This document shows positions 7,195 to 7,388 of a stretch of 7,388 nt of DNA, piece by piece. The position numbers and the translations under genes are program-made. Within the stretch, counting starts at the first letter, position 1. Every line of letters starts with the position of its first letter. The notes beneath the pieces are model-generated. The model had not been told where the DNA came from, did not search any database, and saw only the letters and a list, made by a program, of their open reading frames with translations. The stretch is taken from NCBI GenBank assembly GCA_009782165.1, contig WQUH01000064.1:1-7388 (forward strand). The letters run 5' to 3'. This stretch comes from Pseudomonadota bacterium (GTDB lineage Bacteria; Desulfobacterota; Desulfobulbia; Desulfobulbales; Desulfobulbaceae).

Positions 7195-7222
7195 ATTATA
7201 CGGCAAGTTCGGCTAAGATCAA
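7195..7222 (-). promoter_or_regulatory. Sigma-70-type promoter driving the synthase and GH26 genes
   Basis: On the minus strand a perfect -10 box TATAAT (7200-7195) follows TTGATC (7222-7217, four of six matches to TTGACA) after a 16-base spacer. Transcription would begin at about 7185-7190, leaving a leader of roughly 155-160 nt before the ATG at 7030. The -35 box overlaps the stop codon of the upstream gene, so the promoter is packed tightly against it. It is the best promoter match I found in the window. Confidence 0.65.
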
Positions 7223-7388
7223 TCGCCGCGCGCATATTTTTTCGCCAGGTCGATCAATTCGGTTTGTTTCGGAAAATAGCCGATCATCCCTGCGGCGGCC
7301 AGGGCCGTGAACAGGGCCAGATCGATCTGGTTTTTGCCCAGGAGAAACAGAACGAGACCGTAGATGGCAATCGCCTCGCACATGGCCA
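7219..7388 (-). CDS. C-terminal part of a small membrane protein, 5' end outside the window
   Basis: An open frame enters from the right edge and ends at TGA 7221-7219. It gives 55 visible residues: AMCEAIAIYGLVLFLLGKNQ followed by IDLALFTALAAAGMIGYFP and the charged tail KQTELIDLAKKYARGD. Two hydrophobic stretches, AIAIYGLVLFLLG and LALFTALAAAGMIGYF, are separated by a short polar turn (KNQID). This reads as a transmembrane hairpin followed by a cytoplasmic, probably helical tail. The CEAIAIYGLVLFLLG part has the Glu-plus-small-residue look of c-subunit-like or small four-helix proteins, but I cannot name a family. An ATG at 7383 could in principle start a 54-residue protein. With the frame open to the edge, the more likely reading is the end of a longer gene. 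It is on the same strand as the synthase, about 190 bases upstream of it, and the synthase promoter lies at its stop codon. Confidence 0.7.
   Translation of the reverse strand, partial: AMCEAIAIYGLVLFLLGKNQIDLALFTALAAAGMIGYFPKQTELIDLAKKYARGD

Noticed and set aside
3944..7195. A 1083-codon open frame on the plus strand, antisense to the large synthase
   Set aside because: Its translation is rich in Gly, Asp, Arg, Gln and His with no recognisable domain, and it mirrors the codon pattern of a GC-rich gene. The opposite strand has complete NodB and GT2 motifs, so this is a shadow.
7196..7381. A 61-codon minus-strand frame at the right edge
   Set aside because: It is Arg/Pro-rich and without structure. 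The other minus-strand frame in the same place encodes a clear membrane hairpin and continues through the edge.

Overview
All genes lie on the minus strand, so the window reads from high to low coordinates. In transcription order they are: the tail of a small membrane protein that runs off the right edge (7388-7219); a promoter and a structured leader (7222-7031); a very large membrane protein of 1155 residues (7030-3563); a lipoprotein of glycoside hydrolase family 26 (3545-2388); a 238-base spacer; a periplasmic solute-binding protein of the branched-chain amino acid type (2149-953); an intrinsic terminator; and a LivH-type permease that is cut by the left edge (790-1).

The most interesting part is the block at 2388-7222. 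The large protein joins three carbohydrate modules that are usually separate. An N-terminal membrane anchor is followed by a periplasmic GH18-like domain, a complete NodB-type polysaccharide deacetylase (CE4) domain, and a cytoplasmic processive family 2 glycosyltransferase with C-terminal membrane helices. Proteins that combine GH18, NodB and GT2 are known as an uncharacterised family. In this one the GH18 active site looks degenerate, while the deacetylase and transferase motifs are intact. With the GH26 lipoprotein 17 bases downstream, the pair looks like a compact make, export, deacetylate and trim unit for an extracellular polysaccharide. It is comparable in logic to PgaC plus PgaB of poly-N-acetylglucosamine systems, but the polymer itself is not known. 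A good sigma-70-type promoter overlaps the upstream stop codon. It would give a leader of about 155 to 160 nt that can fold into a closing stem around a strong hairpin.

The left half is an ordinary high-affinity amino acid uptake locus. The binding-protein gene comes first, then a strong terminator, then the permease. This layout would keep the binding protein in excess over the membrane components. Nothing links it functionally to the polysaccharide pair beyond shared orientation.

The organism is a GC-rich Gram-negative bacterium, shown by a periplasmic binding protein with a signal peptide, a lipoprotein signal and periplasmic enzyme domains. The overall style suggests Desulfobacterota (former Deltaproteobacteria), but that is an impression and not a result. 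I see no tRNA, rRNA, CRISPR array, insertion sequence or plus-strand gene that I can support.
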